This document shows positions 47,788-57,013 of a stretch of 64,000 bases of DNA, one piece after another. Under the pieces are notes generated by a model, which saw only the letters and a list, made by a program, of their open reading frames with translations, did no database searches and was not told the origin of the DNA. The DNA comes from an uncultured Comamonadaceae bacterium (GTDB lineage: Bacteria; Pseudomonadota; Gammaproteobacteria; Burkholderiales; Burkholderiaceae). The number at the start of each line of letters is the position of its first letter. Position 1 is the first letter of the stretch. The translations under genes were made by a program, and so were the position numbers. The stretch is taken from the NCBI GenBank assembly GCA_946482595.1, contig CAMLSD010000003.1:1-64000 (forward strand), in the 5' to 3' direction.

Positions 47788-49040
47788 TGCGTCCACCGGC
47801 CGTTGGCGCACCGCGCGAGACCCGAGCCTCCCTGGGCCTGGCCTGGGCCTGGAGCGCGCTGCTGATGGCAGGTTGCGCAACGGCACCGGCCCCCGCACCG
47901 CAGGCACCCGCGGCGCCGCCTGCACCGGCCCCTGCCCGGGTGGCCGCTGCACCGGCGCCGGCACCCGCCGCGGCCGCTGCACCGGCCGTGCCGGTGATCG
48001 ACACCGAAGCCGGTCGCCTCGTTCCGGTCGCCTGGGACGACGTGCCTGACTTCGACGTCGATCCGCTGGACGACGTGGGCAAGGCATTCCGGCTCAGCTG
48101 CCCCTACCTGAACCGCACGCCCAGCTGGAAACCGGTGTGTGACGAGGTGGCGCGGCTGGCACCCACCGACGCGGCTGGCCTGCGCGCCTTGCTGAAGACA
48201 TTGCAGCCCTACCGGCTCGAAGGCGACGGTGGCGAAACCCAGGGCCCGATCACTGGCTACTACGAGCCCGTGCTGCGGGGGTCACGCGTGGCGCGCAACC
48301 CCTATTTCCACCCGCTGTATTCGCGGCCTGTCGACCTGGTGGCGCTCGACGCACGCGGCCAGAAGGAAAAGGGCATCACCCGCGGCCGTCGGGCCGGCTC
48401 ACAGGTGGTGCCGTACTGGTCTCGCGGGCAGATGCGCACAGCCGAGGGCCTGCGTTCGATGAGCGGGCGCGAGATCGTCTGGGTCGACGACCCGATGGAC
48501 GTGATCCTGATCGAAGTGCAGGGCTCCGGGCGGGTGGCCCTGCCGGACGGCAAGGCGATCCGCCTGAGCTTTGCCGACCACAACGGCCACCCCTACCGTC
48601 CGCTGAGCAACTGGTTCAAGGAGACGGGAGAGCTCAGTTCTCCGACCATGCTGCAGATCCGGCAATGGGCACGCCGCACACCGCCCGAGCGGGTCAAGCA
48701 GATGCTCGACAGCAATCCGCAGGTGGTGTTCTTCCGCTGGGAAAACGTGCCCGACGTGACGCTGGGGCCGCGCGGTGCGGCGGGCGCGCCCCTGGTGCCG
48801 ATGCGCTCGATCGCCGTGGACCCGAAGGCGGTGCCGCTGGCCGCGCCGATGTACGTCGAGTTCCAGTCGCCGCTGTCGAGTGTGGTGAACCGCCGCGTGG
48901 TGTTCGGTCACGACACGGGCGGTGCGATCAAGGGGCCGGTGCGGGCAGACTTCTTCTGGGGGTTCGGCACCCAGGCCGGCGAGATCGCGGCCAGGACACG
49001 CCAGAACGGTCGACTCTGGGTGTTCCTGCCCAAGCCTTGA
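47784..49040 (+). CDS. mltA: Membrane-bound lytic murein transglycosylase A
   Basis: Cleaves the glycan backbone of peptidoglycan with 1,6-anhydro product formation. The 418-residue lipoprotein has a lipobox LMAGC (C31) and an Ala/Pro linker, then the MltA barrel (GPITGYYEPVLRGS, VDDPMDVILIEVQGSGRV) and the 3D domain with the catalytic aspartate segment GHDTGGAIKGPVRADFFWG. It overlaps the OmpA-like gene by four bases. Weakly paired GC hairpin arms (49046-49063) lie after the stop, facing the sensor-kinase gene end. Confidence 0.95.
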   Translation: MMRPPAVGAPRETRASLGLAWAWSALLMAGCATAPAPAPQAPAAPPAPAPARVAAAPAPAPAAAAAPAVPVIDTEAGRLVPVAWDDVPDFDVDPLDDVGKAFRLSCPYLNRTPSWKPVCDEVARLAPTDAAGLRALLKTLQPYRLEGDGGETQGPITGYYEPVLRGSRVARNPYFHPLYSRPVDLVALDARGQKEKGITRGRRAGSQVVPYWSRGQMRTAEGLRSMSGREIVWVDDPMDVILIEVQGSGRVALPDGKAIRLSFADHNGHPYRPLSNWFKETGELSSPTMLQIRQWARRTPPERVKQMLDSNPQVVFFRWENVPDVTLGPRGAAGAPLVPMRSIAVDPKAVPLAAPMYVEFQSPLSSVVNRRVVFGHDTGGAIKGPVRADFFWGFGTQAGEIAARTRQNGRLWVFLPKP

Positions 49041-49109
49041 GGCGCCGGCCCGTCCGCGGGCCGCGTTCGGATTGCGGCGGCCTGGCGGCAGCGCAGCCTG
49101 CAGGCGGGC

Positions 49110-51434
49110 TCAGGCGCTCGCCGCCTGGAAGCGCGCGACCACGACGCGGCACTCGATGCCGCGGGGCTGCAGTTCACGCCACTCGACCTCGCCGCCCAAC
49201 TGCTTGACCCGCTTGCGGATGCCACCCAGACCCAGCCCGTGCGACCACTCCTGCGGGTTGCGGCCGACCCCGTTGTCGCGCACGTACAGCTCGAGCCGCC
49301 CTTGTTGCAGCGTCAGCGACACGTCCACGCGTGTGGCCCGTGAATGGGCGATCGCATTGTTCGCCAGCTCTCGCAGCACCCGCGTGAGGGCCGACCATTC
49401 GACGACGCCCAGTTGCACGTTGCGGTCGAAATGCAGGGTCCAGCCCAGTTCGCATTCGGCCAGGTTCAACCGGTGCGACAGGTCGGATTTCCATTCGGCG
49501 GCGGCGTCCGACAGGTGATGGTTCTGCGCGGCCAGGCCGCGGGTGAGCGTCTTCAGGTCCTGCAGCGTGTGACGCACGTAGTCTTCCATCTCCGGCGACT
49601 GCGACTTGTACATCATCGTGAGCAGCCGCGCGCCGATGTCATCGTGCAGGTCCTGGGCCAGGCGCGTGCGCTCCTCGGAGCGGCCCTGCTCGACCGCCTT
49701 GTCGAAGGCCACGGCGCGGCGCAACTGCTCGAAGATGCGGTCGGTCAGCCGGGCATCCTCGGCGGTGAACAGCCGCCTGCCGCGGTGAGCGAAGCGGATC
49801 ACGATCGACCCCATGAACGGCGTGTGGGCGTTCGGATTGATCATGTTGGGTACCGGCACCACGAGGGTGGAGCCATCGGACACCACGCGTGAATGCGCGG
49901 TGAGCTGGTCGACCACCAGGATCTCCAGCGGCTCGAACAGCTCGCGCAGCAGGCGGGTCAGCAGCACCGGCGTCTTTTCGGGGCGAGCCTCGACTTCACG
50001 GGCGATCTTGTAGAGGTGCTCGAACATCCGCTCGGTGGTGACCACGCTCGTGCCCATCACGCGATCGAGCAGCCACTGGCGCGCACCGACGTACAAGCCC
50101 AGCGACACGAACAGCGCAAGCGTCACCGAGGTGATCTGGCCGAGCGAAAACGCCGAGACGAACAGCAGGTCGAGCGAGGTCGCCACCGTCGTGATGGCCG
50201 CCAGCAGCGAGAACTCGCGCAGGATCTGCTGTGATTTCGACAGGAACGGGATCAGCAGCAGCAGCGATGCAAAAAACACGTACCAGATCATCGACCCGAT
50301 GGTCGAGATGCCCTGCTGTATGCCGTGCTGCCCGTCGGACGCTGCCACGGCAGCACTTAGCAGCACCCAGGTGCCCACGGTGATCGCCCCGAAGCGACGC
50401 AGCACGAGCGAGAAGGGATGCGGCTGGAGCCGGTTCGACCAGGTCAGCACCACGATGACCGAGGCGCCCAGCAGCGTGCTGGCGATCTGGGTCACCCACC
50501 ACGCATGCGGCAGCGCCTGCAGGGCCAGCAGCGTGGCCACCACCAGCGCGAAGGCCCAGCCAGCGGCGCCGATCAGTCGGTCGTGCGGAACGCGGCGCGG
50601 GTGGCTCGCCGTGGCCTGCACGATCGCCGCCGCGGTGAACAGGTCGAAAGCCTGGCGCAGGTGCAGGTCCCAGACCACCAGGCTGCTCGACCAGCCGAAG
50701 TCGGCGGTCGATTCGATGGCAATGAAGATGAGGTTGCCCGCCTGGCACCAGGCCATCACGGCATAGGTGAGGTTGCGCCAGCCCGGTCGCGCCATCAGGA
50801 CCGACATCGACACCGCGTGCACCACCAGCGCCAGCGCGCACAACACCCAGAACACCAGCCCCAGCCCGGCGAAGCCGCGGTGGTGGGGTTGCAGCGAGAT
50901 CTCGCTGCCGTCGGCAAAGCGCAGGTGCAGCCTGGCCGAGTGCAGCGCATCAGCCACCTGCGCATTGAGCTGCAGGTAGCGCTCGCGCTGCACGTCGTCG
51001 ATCAGCCAGCGGGCCGAGCGGTCCAGCAGCAGGGGCTCCACCCGCACCGGCGTGGTCTGTCCGTCGGCCAGCACCTCCACCAGCACCTTGCCCTGGGCGG
51101 GCAGCAGCTCACGCAGGTGCGTCTGACTGAGTTCGATCTGCCCGGTGGGCGTGCTGCGCCACGTGGATCCGAGGTAGGGCTGCTGCGACAGCCAGAACGC
51201 CAGCCAGAACAGCCCCACGCAGGCCACCAGCACGCTGCCGACCAGCACACGCAAGCGCCAGCCCAGCCAGCGGTTGGCGGCCGGCTTCTGGCCGAGCGTG
51301 CGGTTGAAGGCATTCCATTGCCCGGTGCTCAGCAAGGCATCTTGACCCCCAGGGGCCTGATGGCCGGGGAGCGAGGAGTCCTGGAAGGATGGCGGGTGCG
51401 AAGGCATGCGCTGGTGCCCGTCGGTTCGGCTCAC
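49110..51434 (-). CDS. Multi-pass membrane sensor histidine kinase (NarL-type partner)
   Basis: A 774-residue kinase. An N-terminal helix (about 60-82) precedes a periplasmic domain of roughly 130 residues, then about seven further membrane helices, an arrangement like 7TM-DISM receptors. A linker follows, then a HisKA_3-type dimerisation segment RLAQDLHDDIGARLLTMM (phospho-His in DLHDD) and an HATPase with ELANNAIAHSRA, DNGVGR and GLGLGGIRKR. The GTG start at 51434 is six bases after the response-regulator stop; ATG 51407 is the alternative. The signal sensed is unknown. Confidence 0.88.
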   Translation of the reverse strand: MSRTDGHQRMPSHPPSFQDSSLPGHQAPGGQDALLSTGQWNAFNRTLGQKPAANRWLGWRLRVLVGSVLVACVGLFWLAFWLSQQPYLGSTWRSTPTGQIELSQTHLRELLPAQGKVLVEVLADGQTTPVRVEPLLLDRSARWLIDDVQRERYLQLNAQVADALHSARLHLRFADGSEISLQPHHRGFAGLGLVFWVLCALALVVHAVSMSVLMARPGWRNLTYAVMAWCQAGNLIFIAIESTADFGWSSSLVVWDLHLRQAFDLFTAAAIVQATASHPRRVPHDRLIGAAGWAFALVVATLLALQALPHAWWVTQIASTLLGASVIVVLTWSNRLQPHPFSLVLRRFGAITVGTWVLLSAAVAASDGQHGIQQGISTIGSMIWYVFFASLLLLIPFLSKSQQILREFSLLAAITTVATSLDLLFVSAFSLGQITSVTLALFVSLGLYVGARQWLLDRVMGTSVVTTERMFEHLYKIAREVEARPEKTPVLLTRLLRELFEPLEILVVDQLTAHSRVVSDGSTLVVPVPNMINPNAHTPFMGSIVIRFAHRGRRLFTAEDARLTDRIFEQLRRAVAFDKAVEQGRSEERTRLAQDLHDDIGARLLTMMYKSQSPEMEDYVRHTLQDLKTLTRGLAAQNHHLSDAAAEWKSDLSHRLNLAECELGWTLHFDRNVQLGVVEWSALTRVLRELANNAIAHSRATRVDVSLTLQQGRLELYVRDNGVGRNPQEWSHGLGLGGIRKRVKQLGGEVEWRELQPRGIECRVVVARFQAASA

Positions 51435-51440
51435 CGGGCG

Positions 51441-52208
51441 TCAGACCAGCCCCTGCTTGCTGGCCAGCACGGCTGCCTCGGCGCGGCTGGACACGTTCAG
51501 CTTCTTGTAGATCGACTTGATGTGGTCGTTCACCGTGAACCACTTGATGCCCATGAGGCTCGCGATTTCCTTGATCGTGAAGCCCTTGCTCAGGTAGGTG
51601 AGCACCTCGTTTTCGCGTGGGGTCAGGCGCTCATAGTCGAGCTTGTCGGCCGGGTCCATCGGGATGGGCCGATGGTTCGAGGCAGGTGGGGGCGGCGGGG
51701 CGGCCGGGGTTTCGGCGGGCGTGAAGCCGGAGTCGCTGTAGCGGTTGCCGCCGTAGTCGCCATGCCGGAAGTGCGTCAGCAGCCGCCGGGCGATGGCCGG
51801 CGACAGGGGGGGCTGCCCACGGACGATCTTCTGGAGTTCCTCGACGAGCACCTCGAAGCGGTCTTCCTTCAGCAGATAGCCATCGGCGCCGCATTGCAGC
51901 GCCGGAAACAGATGATCATCGTCGGAGTACAGCGTGGTGACGACCTTGGTGGCCGGGTACTGGGTCAGCTGGCCCAGCAGCTCGAGCCCGTTGCCATCGG
52001 GCAGTTCAAGGTCCAGCAGCATGAGCTTGAACGGGTCGGCCCCCGCCTGCACAGGCTGACCGGGGCGAAATCCGATGTGGCGGCGCGCCGTTTCAAGGTC
52101 GCCCGCTTCGGTGATGGAAATGGAATCGCTGAAGCTGTCGCGGACCACGCGGCACAGGAATGCGCGCGCGACCGGGTTGTCTTCGACGATCAGCACTTTG
52201 ACGGCCAT
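51441..52208 (-). CDS. LuxR/NarL-family response regulator
   Basis: A 255-residue two-component regulator. The receiver domain starts MAVKVLIVEDN (acidic pair E9, D10), with phospho-acceptor D66 in LLDLELPDG and the conserved Lys in YLLKED. A Pro-rich linker follows, then a LuxR-type helix-turn-helix (LTPRENEVLTYLSKGFTIKE, then KWFTVNDHIKSIYKKLNVSS). It is co-transcribed with the kinase gene downstream, six bases apart. Its targets are unknown; the nearby T6SS is one candidate. Confidence 0.93.
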   Translation of the reverse strand: MAVKVLIVEDNPVARAFLCRVVRDSFSDSISITEAGDLETARRHIGFRPGQPVQAGADPFKLMLLDLELPDGNGLELLGQLTQYPATKVVTTLYSDDDHLFPALQCGADGYLLKEDRFEVLVEELQKIVRGQPPLSPAIARRLLTHFRHGDYGGNRYSDSGFTPAETPAAPPPPPASNHRPIPMDPADKLDYERLTPRENEVLTYLSKGFTIKEIASLMGIKWFTVNDHIKSIYKKLNVSSRAEAAVLASKQGLV

Positions 52209-52319
52209 AAGGTGTGTGCCCTTCTGCAACACACGCAATGGTAGCTCAGGGGGGCGCACCTCCCGACCCCCCATTGCGGTGGCGGTGCGCCGCCGGTGGC
52301 ACACCGCCGCGCTGGCGCC

Positions 52320-53297
52320 TCATTCGTTGACGAGCACCAGCTTGCCCCGGACCTGGCGGGCGGCCATCTGCGCAAAGGCCTGCTTCAGCTCGGCCATGGG
52401 CCATTGGCGCTCGATCACCGGCTTGATCCGGCCCTGCGCATACCAGGCCGCCAGTTCGGCCAGCGCGCGGGCGTTGTTCTGCGGCTCGCGCTTGGCGAAC
52501 TCGCCCCAGAACACGCCCACCAGCGAGGCGCCCTTGAGCAGGAGCAGGTTGGCCGGCAGCGAAGGGATGGCGCCTTGCGCAAAACCCACCACCAGGTAGC
52601 GCCCGCGCCATGCGATCGAGCGCAGCACCGGCTCGGCCAGATCGCCGCCCACCGGGTCATAGACCACGTCGGGCCCCTTGCCGTCGGTCAGCGCCTTGAT
52701 GTCGTCGCGCAGGTTGCCGCGGCTGTAGTTGATCGTCGCGTCAGCGCCGAGCGAGCGGCACAGTTCGCACTTGTCGTCGGTCGATGCGGCGGCGATCACA
52801 CGCGCACCGGCCGCCTTGGCAATCTGGATGGCCGCCGTGCCCACGCCGCCGGCCGCGCCCAGCACCAGCACGGTTTCGCCCGCCTTGAGCGCCGCCCGGT
52901 CGAGCAGCGCATGGTGGGTCGTGCCGTAGGTGCACAGAAAAGCAGCCGCGTCGGGAAAGGAAAAGGCGCTGGGCAGGGGCATCACCAGCGCGGCCGGCAC
53001 GACGGCGTGGGTGCCGAAGCCGCCGGTGCCGGCAAATGCGGCCACGGCATCGCCCGGCTTCAGGTGCGACACCCCGGTCCCCACTGCCTCGACCACGCCG
53101 GAGAACTCGGCGCCGGGCACGAATGGCAGCGGCGGCTTGATCTGGTACTTGTTCTGGACGATGAGCAGGTCGGGGAAGTTCAGGCTCGCCGCCCGGATGC
53201 TCACACGCAACTCGCCCGCGCCGGGCTCGGGGGTGGGAACCTCGCGCCAGGTCAGGGCATCGGGGCCGACGGGGTTGTCGCAGATCCAGGCATGCAC
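52320..53297 (-). CDS. NADPH:quinone oxidoreductase-like protein (MDR family)
   Basis: A 325-residue medium-chain reductase without zinc ligands. The N-terminal GroES-like part contains AASLNFPDLLIVQNKYQ and FVPGAEFSGVVEAVG. The Rossmann part has LVLGAAGGVGTAAIQIAKA, which binds NADP(H). It resembles quinone reductases of the QorA/ZTA1 class; the true substrate could be a quinone or another enone. The C-terminus reads VRGKLVLVNE. It is read divergently from surE across about 93 bases. Confidence 0.85.
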   Translation of the reverse strand: MHAWICDNPVGPDALTWREVPTPEPGAGELRVSIRAASLNFPDLLIVQNKYQIKPPLPFVPGAEFSGVVEAVGTGVSHLKPGDAVAAFAGTGGFGTHAVVPAALVMPLPSAFSFPDAAAFLCTYGTTHHALLDRAALKAGETVLVLGAAGGVGTAAIQIAKAAGARVIAAASTDDKCELCRSLGADATINYSRGNLRDDIKALTDGKGPDVVYDPVGGDLAEPVLRSIAWRGRYLVVGFAQGAIPSLPANLLLLKGASLVGVFWGEFAKREPQNNARALAELAAWYAQGRIKPVIERQWPMAELKQAFAQMAARQVRGKLVLVNE

Positions 53298-53390
53298 GGT
53301 GGTCTCCTTTGCTCTTGTCTGTGGACTTGATCATAAGCAAGGCCGCCGACACGGTAAGTCGCGCATGTGACGACTCAATACAATCTCCGT

Positions 53391-54149
53391 ATGCGCATCC
53401 TCATTGCCAACGACGATGGTTATCTGGCGCCTGGCCTGCAGGCACTCCATGAGGCCTGCCAGGGCCTGGGCGAACTGGACGTCTTTGCTCCGGAACAGAA
53501 TGCCAGCGCCACATCCAATGCGCTGACGCTGAGCCGCCCATTGAGCGTCTTCACCGCGTCCAGCGGCTACCGGGTCGTCAACGGCACGCCTTCAGACTGC
53601 GTGCACGTGGCGCTGACCGGCGTGCTCGAACATCGCCCCGATCTGGTGGTGTCCGGCATCAACAACGGTGCCAACATGGGTGAAGACACCTTGTACTCCG
53701 GCACCGTGGCGGCCGCGATGGAGGGCTACCTGTTCGGCATCCCCGCCATTGCGTTTTCGCTCACCGACAAAGGCTGGAGCCACCTCGATGCGGCTGCCCG
53801 GGTGGCCCGCGAGATCATCCAGCAGGTGATCGCCCGCCCGCCATCCCCCAGCCCCTACCTGCTGAGCGTGAACATCCCGAACCGCCCCTACGAGTCGCTG
53901 GGCGAGCGCAGGTTGTGTCGGCTGGGCCGGCGCCACGCAAGTGCCGGGGTGATCCGCCAGGCCAACCCCCGCGGCGAGCCGATCTACTGGATCGGCCCGG
54001 CCGGCGATGCCCGCGAGGCAGGTGAGGGGACCGACTTCCATGCGGTGGCCAACGGACATGTCGCCATCACCCCGCTGCAGTTCGACCTCACCGACCATGC
54101 CAGCCTGCCCGGATGGCGCCGCTGGGTGACCGACGGGGCCGGGGCGTGA
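53391..54149 (+). CDS. surE: 5'/3'-nucleotidase SurE
   Basis: Survival protein with metal-dependent nucleotidase and exopolyphosphatase activity. The 252 residues start [10 protein letters not shown] (metal ligands D8, D9) and contain [15 protein letters not shown] and [19 protein letters not shown], with the conserved Ser and Asn ligands. ATG 53391 matches the family start; an upstream in-frame GTG at 53367 would add eight non-conserved residues. The stop overlaps the pcm GTG. TACAAT at 53379-53384 is a possible -10 but would give a very short leader. Confidence 0.96.
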   Translation: MRILIANDDGYLAPGLQALHEACQGLGELDVFAPEQNASATSNALTLSRPLSVFTASSGYRVVNGTPSDCVHVALTGVLEHRPDLVVSGINNGANMGEDTLYSGTVAAAMEGYLFGIPAIAFSLTDKGWSHLDAAARVAREIIQQVIARPPSPSPYLLSVNIPNRPYESLGERRLCRLGRRHASAGVIRQANPRGEPIYWIGPAGDAREAGEGTDFHAVANGHVAITPLQFDLTDHASLPGWRRWVTDGAGA

Positions 54150-54967
54150 CCCGCAACCCCGAAAAACCCCGCGCAGGCCGCGGCTTTCCGATCAGCCTGG
54201 ATCAGCTGGCACCGGCTGCCCGGCGTGCACCGGCGCCTCAGCCGGCTGTGCTGCGTCCTCAGCGCCCGGTGCATGAAGCCGCGCAGGATCGCCTGCGCGC
54301 GACCATGCCTTCCGGGCTGGGCCTGGACTCCGAGCCGGTGCGGCTGCGCATGACGCACAAGCTGCGCAGCTGGGGTGTGCGCGACGAGGCCGTGCTGGAT
54401 GCGATGGCGCGCGTGCCGCGGCATCACTTCGTCGACACCGCGCTGGCCAACCAGGCCTATGAAGACACCAGCCTGCCGATCGGCCTGCAGCAGACGATCT
54501 CCAAGCCCTCCGTCGTGGCGCGCATGATCGAGCTGATGCGCGGCGGGCGAGGGGAGGCGCCACTGGGTCGGGTGCTGGAGATCGGCACGGGCTGCGGCTA
54601 CCAGGCGGCCGTGCTGGCGCTGCTGGCACGCCAGGTGGTGTCGATCGAACGCCTGCGCCCGCTGCACGACAAGGCGCGCGATCACCTCGCGCCGCTGAAA
54701 CTTGCCAACGTCAGGTTGATCCATGGGGATGGCATGCTCGGGTATGCGCCGGGCGCACCGTTCGACGGCATCATCGCCGCGGCTGGCGGCGAGGCCATTC
54801 CTCAGGCCTGGATCGAGCAGCTGGCGCCCGGTGGGCGCCTCGTGGCGCCGACGGTCGGGCCCGGTGGCGGCCAGGTGCTGGTGCTGATCGAACACCGCGA
54901 CGGCCGGATCATTCGTACCGAACACGAAGCGGTTCACTTTGTCCCCTTAAAATCCGGCAAGACATGA
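54146..54967 (+). CDS. pcm: Protein-L-isoaspartate O-methyltransferase
   Basis: Repairs isoaspartyl residues in aged proteins using SAM. From GTG 54146 the product has 273 residues, longer than the E. coli enzyme (208), with an extra Pro/Arg-rich N-terminal part of about 60 residues. The catalytic domain contains [20 protein letters not shown], the [12 protein letters not shown] motif and the SAM-binding [16 protein letters not shown]. The GTG overlaps the surE stop (GTGA) and the stop overlaps the nlpD start (ATGA), so surE-pcm-nlpD are tightly coupled. A later start near residue 53 is possible. Confidence 0.93.
   Translation: MTRNPEKPRAGRGFPISLDQLAPAARRAPAPQPAVLRPQRPVHEAAQDRLRATMPSGLGLDSEPVRLRMTHKLRSWGVRDEAVLDAMARVPRHHFVDTALANQAYEDTSLPIGLQQTISKPSVVARMIELMRGGRGEAPLGRVLEIGTGCGYQAAVLALLARQVVSIERLRPLHDKARDHLAPLKLANVRLIHGDGMLGYAPGAPFDGIIAAAGGEAIPQAWIEQLAPGGRLVAPTVGPGGGQVLVLIEHRDGRIIRTEHEAVHFVPLKSGKT
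54948..54953 (+). promoter_or_regulatory. Possible -10 box for nlpD-rpoS inside pcm
   Basis: TAAAAT lies 11 bases before the nlpD start in the pcm tail. A promoter near here would mirror the separate nlpD/rpoS promoters known in enterics. No -35 match is seen and the resulting leader would be almost absent, so confidence is low. Confidence 0.2.
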
Positions 54968-55887
54968 GCACCCTGAAGGATCACATGGATTGCGTCTATG
55001 AAGCCCCGTCGCGCTTGCGCACGTTGGCTTGTGTGGCGGTTGCCCTGCTGCTCGGGGCCTGCGCCTCGTCGAATCATCGCGCGCCGGTCGAAGACCGCAA
55101 GGCCGCCGGTACCGGCGTGGCCACGGCCCCTGTCGACGCCGCCAAACCCCCGCCCGGTGCAGAGAATGCGGGTAAACCGGGGTACTACGTCGTCAAGCCT
55201 GGTGACACCCTGATCAGGGTGGGCCTGGAGTCGGGCCAGAACTGGCGCGACATCATGCGCTGGAACAACATCGACAACCCCAACGTGCTGGAGGTCGGGC
55301 AGGTGCTACGGGTCGTGCCACCGGGAACGGACGCCACCACGGTCGCAACCAGGCCGGTTGCCGGATCGAAGGTCGAGTCGCGCCCGCTCGATGCCAAGCC
55401 CCCGGTGGCGGTTGCCACACCGGCCTCAGGGCCGATCGTCGTGACGCCTGGCACCGCAGCCTCCGCGCCGGCAGCCTCCAACCCGGCTACCGCTGCGGCG
55501 GCGGGCCGTGAGCCCGATGACGACATCAACTGGATGTGGCCGGCCAACGGCAGCGTGATCGCCGGGTTCGACGATGCGCGCAACAAGGGCCTGGGCATCA
55601 ACGGCAAGGCGGGCGATCCGGTGTTTGCGGCGGCGGACGGGCGTGTCGTGTACGCCGGCTCCGGCCTGCGCGGCTATGGCAACCTCGTGATCGTCAAGCA
55701 CAACAACAGCTATCTGACGGCGTATGCCCACAACCAGACGCTGCTGGTCAAGGAAGACCAGCCGGTGCGCCGCGGCCAGAAGATCGCCGAGATGGGCTCC
55801 ACCGATGCAGACCGTGTGAAGCTGCACTTCGAGATCCGCAAGCAGGGCAAGCCGGTCGACCCGGCTCGCTTCCTGCCCCCCCGCTAG
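54964..55887 (+). CDS. nlpD: NlpD-type murein hydrolase activator lipoprotein
   Basis: Outer-membrane lipoprotein that activates septal amidases rather than cutting peptidoglycan itself. The 307 residues have a lipobox LLGAC (C33), a LysM domain (about 76-120, [20 protein letters not shown]) and a C-terminal LytM/M23 domain. The zinc ligands are degenerate: the first His position reads [11 protein letters not shown], and the HxH motif is KLHFEI. This matches NlpD. Start ATG 54964 overlaps pcm; ATG 54985 is an alternative. rpoS follows after 25 bases. Confidence 0.93.
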   Translation: MSTLKDHMDCVYEAPSRLRTLACVAVALLLGACASSNHRAPVEDRKAAGTGVATAPVDAAKPPPGAENAGKPGYYVVKPGDTLIRVGLESGQNWRDIMRWNNIDNPNVLEVGQVLRVVPPGTDATTVATRPVAGSKVESRPLDAKPPVAVATPASGPIVVTPGTAASAPAASNPATAAAAGREPDDDINWMWPANGSVIAGFDDARNKGLGINGKAGDPVFAAADGRVVYAGSGLRGYGNLVIVKHNNSYLTAYAHNQTLLVKEDQPVRRGQKIAEMGSTDADRVKLHFEIRKQGKPVDPARFLPPR

Positions 55888-55912
55888 GGCGGGCTGCACG
55901 AACGAGGCACGC

Positions 55913-56926
55913 ATGTCCAGGAAGCAAGACGAGCCGAATGGACATGCCTTGTCGGACCACGGCGCTGAGCCGGTGTTCGATTCCGACGCGGTGGTGCCCG
56001 TCAACGATCCTCTCCCCGATGAAGCCGAGGCGCCGGTCAACGGCGCGGCGCCGCGGGAGTTCGATGCGGGCGAGTCGGAGGTCGGCAACACGCTGCAGAC
56101 CTACCTGAGGGAGATCCGCCGCACGCCGCTGCTGACGCCCGAGCAGGAGTTCGCCACCGCCACCCGTGCGCGCGAGGGCGATTTCTCGGCGCGACAGGCG
56201 ATGATCGAGCACAACCTGCGCCTGGTCGTCAGCATTGCGAAGAACTACCTGGGGCGCGGCCTGCCCCTGACCGACCTGATCGAGGAAGGCAATCTGGGCC
56301 TGATGCATGCGATCGGCAAGTTCGAACCCGAACGTGGCTTTCGCTTCTCGACCTACGCGTCCTGGTGGATCCGCCAGAGCATCGAGCGCGCGATCATGCA
56401 CCAGGCCCGGCTCGTGCGACTGCCGGTCCATGTGGTGCGCGAGCTGAACCAGGTGCTCAAGATGCGTCGCCAACTGGAGTCGGCACAGAATCAGCGGCTG
56501 GACGGCGACAAGTCGGTGCGTGTCGAGGATGTGGCCCATGCACTGGGCCGTCCGGTGCAGGAGGTGGCCGAGCTGCTCAAGTTCGCCGAGTCGCCGACCT
56601 CGCTGGACGCGCCCCTGGAGCGTGACAACAGCGAGTCGATGATCGACATGGTGGCCGACGACCAGGCGACCGACCCGATGGGCCTCACGCTCAACCACGA
56701 GGTCGAGCACCTGCTCAACACCTGGCTGGGCGAACTCAGCGACCGCGAGCGCGAGGTGCTGACCGGGCGCTACGGCCTGCACGACCGCGAACCCGAGACC
56801 CTGGAGGTGCTGGCCGACCGGCTGGGCCTCACCCGTGAGCGCATCCGCCAGATCCAGCAGGAGGCGCTGCTCAAGCTCAAGCGCCGCATGATTCGCCAGG
56901 GCGTCGACCGCGACTCGATCTTCTGA
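55913..56926 (+). CDS. rpoS: RNA polymerase sigma factor RpoS
   Basis: General-stress/stationary-phase sigma factor. The 337 residues include an acidic N-terminus, region 1.2 ([17 protein letters not shown]), regions 2.1-2.4 ([20 protein letters not shown], then [18 protein letters not shown]), region 3 and region 4 with [13 protein letters not shown] and [21 protein letters not shown] ribosome site stands before the ATG. The surE-pcm-nlpD-rpoS order is the classical proteobacterial one, so promoters inside nlpD probably contribute, as in enterics. Confidence 0.97.
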   Translation: MSRKQDEPNGHALSDHGAEPVFDSDAVVPVNDPLPDEAEAPVNGAAPREFDAGESEVGNTLQTYLREIRRTPLLTPEQEFATATRAREGDFSARQAMIEHNLRLVVSIAKNYLGRGLPLTDLIEEGNLGLMHAIGKFEPERGFRFSTYASWWIRQSIERAIMHQARLVRLPVHVVRELNQVLKMRRQLESAQNQRLDGDKSVRVEDVAHALGRPVQEVAELLKFAESPTSLDAPLERDNSESMIDMVADDQATDPMGLTLNHEVEHLLNTWLGELSDREREVLTGRYGLHDREPETLEVLADRLGLTRERIRQIQQEALLKLKRRMIRQGVDRDSIF

Positions 56927-57013
56927 CCCCGGGCGCACGGACGGTGATCGTTCAGGCGGGGGCGGCCCGGGGGCATGTCAGGCAGCCCTGGTCCGGGACC
57001 GATAATCCTGCCC

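Noticed and set aside
53379..53384. TACAAT as the surE promoter
   Set aside because: It would place the transcription start at the ATG, and no -35 box lies at the right distance.
56927..57013. Upstream extension of rlmD to 56975
   Set aside because: The added residues are Pro/Gly-rich and not family-like; ATG 57014 gives the conserved TRAM start.
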